The translations under genes were made by a program, and so were the position numbers. Below the pieces are notes generated by a model that saw only the letters and a list, made by a program, of their open reading frames with translations, had not been told where the DNA came from and did no database searches. A stretch of DNA of 6,358 nucleotides from an uncultured Pseudobdellovibrionaceae bacterium. GTDB taxonomy: Bacteria > Bdellovibrionota > Bdellovibrionia > Bdellovibrionales > Bdellovibrionaceae. The DNA lies in NCBI GenBank assembly GCA_937900305.1, contig CALCCV010000334.1, forward strand, positions 1-6,358, in the 5' to 3' direction. Positions 6,290-6,358 of this stretch are shown piece by piece (the first letter of the stretch is position 1; every line of letters begins with the position of its first letter).

Positions 6290-6358
6290 TGTCACTCTCT
6301 TCATCTCAAAACGAATTTTCATTTTATCAATCGATCCTCGCACTCATCGAAAAAAACC
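6289..6358 (+). CDS. Start of a further gene, cut off by the window end
   Basis: An ATG at 6289 overlaps the TAA of the protease gene in the arrangement TAATG and opens a frame of 23 codons that runs off the window. GAGG (6276-6279) lies nine bases upstream, inside the protease gene, and could serve as its ribosome site. The visible residues begin MSLSSSQNEFSFYQS and show no signal peptide, so the product may be cytoplasmic. The overlap indicates cotranscription and coupled translation with the protease. Nothing can be said about its function from so short a piece. Confidence 0.55.
   Translation, partial: MSLSSSQNEFSFYQSILALIEKN

Noticed and set aside
1..6358. Mobile element, CRISPR array, tRNA/rRNA or defence system
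   Set aside because: No transposase, integrase, terminal or direct repeats, spacer array or RNA-gene fold was seen by eye, and no gene matches a known defence protein.

Overview
The window looks like ordinary chromosome from a Bdellovibrio-like predatory bacterium (Bdellovibrionota). The strongest clue is a TIGR02147-family regulator, a family expanded in Bdellovibrio and Fibrobacter. The density of short exported proteins and lipoproteins, and an LRR protein of a type I associate with this group, fit the same reading. Base composition appears moderate. The lineage is an inference from gene content, since there is no rRNA or other marker gene here.

Layout, left to right. A leucine-rich-repeat protein on + (8-1132; its frame is open to the window edge, so the true start may lie outside) converges, with a 19-base gap, on a minus-strand pair of lipoprotein genes. 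The pair is 1709-2248 followed by 1152-1712, joined by a 4-base TTGA stop/start overlap. Divergent from the pair, across about 130 bases, is the TIGR02147 regulator (2377-3201, +). A perfect 9-bp hairpin over its stop codon separates it from a second, convergent minus-strand pair of short secreted proteins (3764-4162 followed by 3225-3749, 14 bases apart). A 240-base divergent spacer holding a perfect TGTCAA/TTGACA inverted repeat leads to a 628-aa exported trypsin-like serine protease (4403-6289, +). Its stop codon overlaps the start of a further gene that is cut off by the window end.

Taken together, every complete gene except the regulator has a plausible export signal, although that of the LRR protein is doubtful. 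The products would act in the periplasm, the outer membrane or outside the cell. The divergent regulator is the natural candidate to control the lipoprotein pair, but this rests on position only. The four small exported proteins are not recognised as members of any named family, so they are described and not assigned functions.

No RNA genes, insertion sequences, CRISPR arrays, phage genes or defence systems were seen. All spacers are shorter than 300 bases. I found no clear evidence of a complete new system. The most interesting items are the regulator/lipoprotein unit, the protease with its uncharacterised cysteine-bearing C-terminal half and coupled partner, and the inverted repeat in front of the protease.
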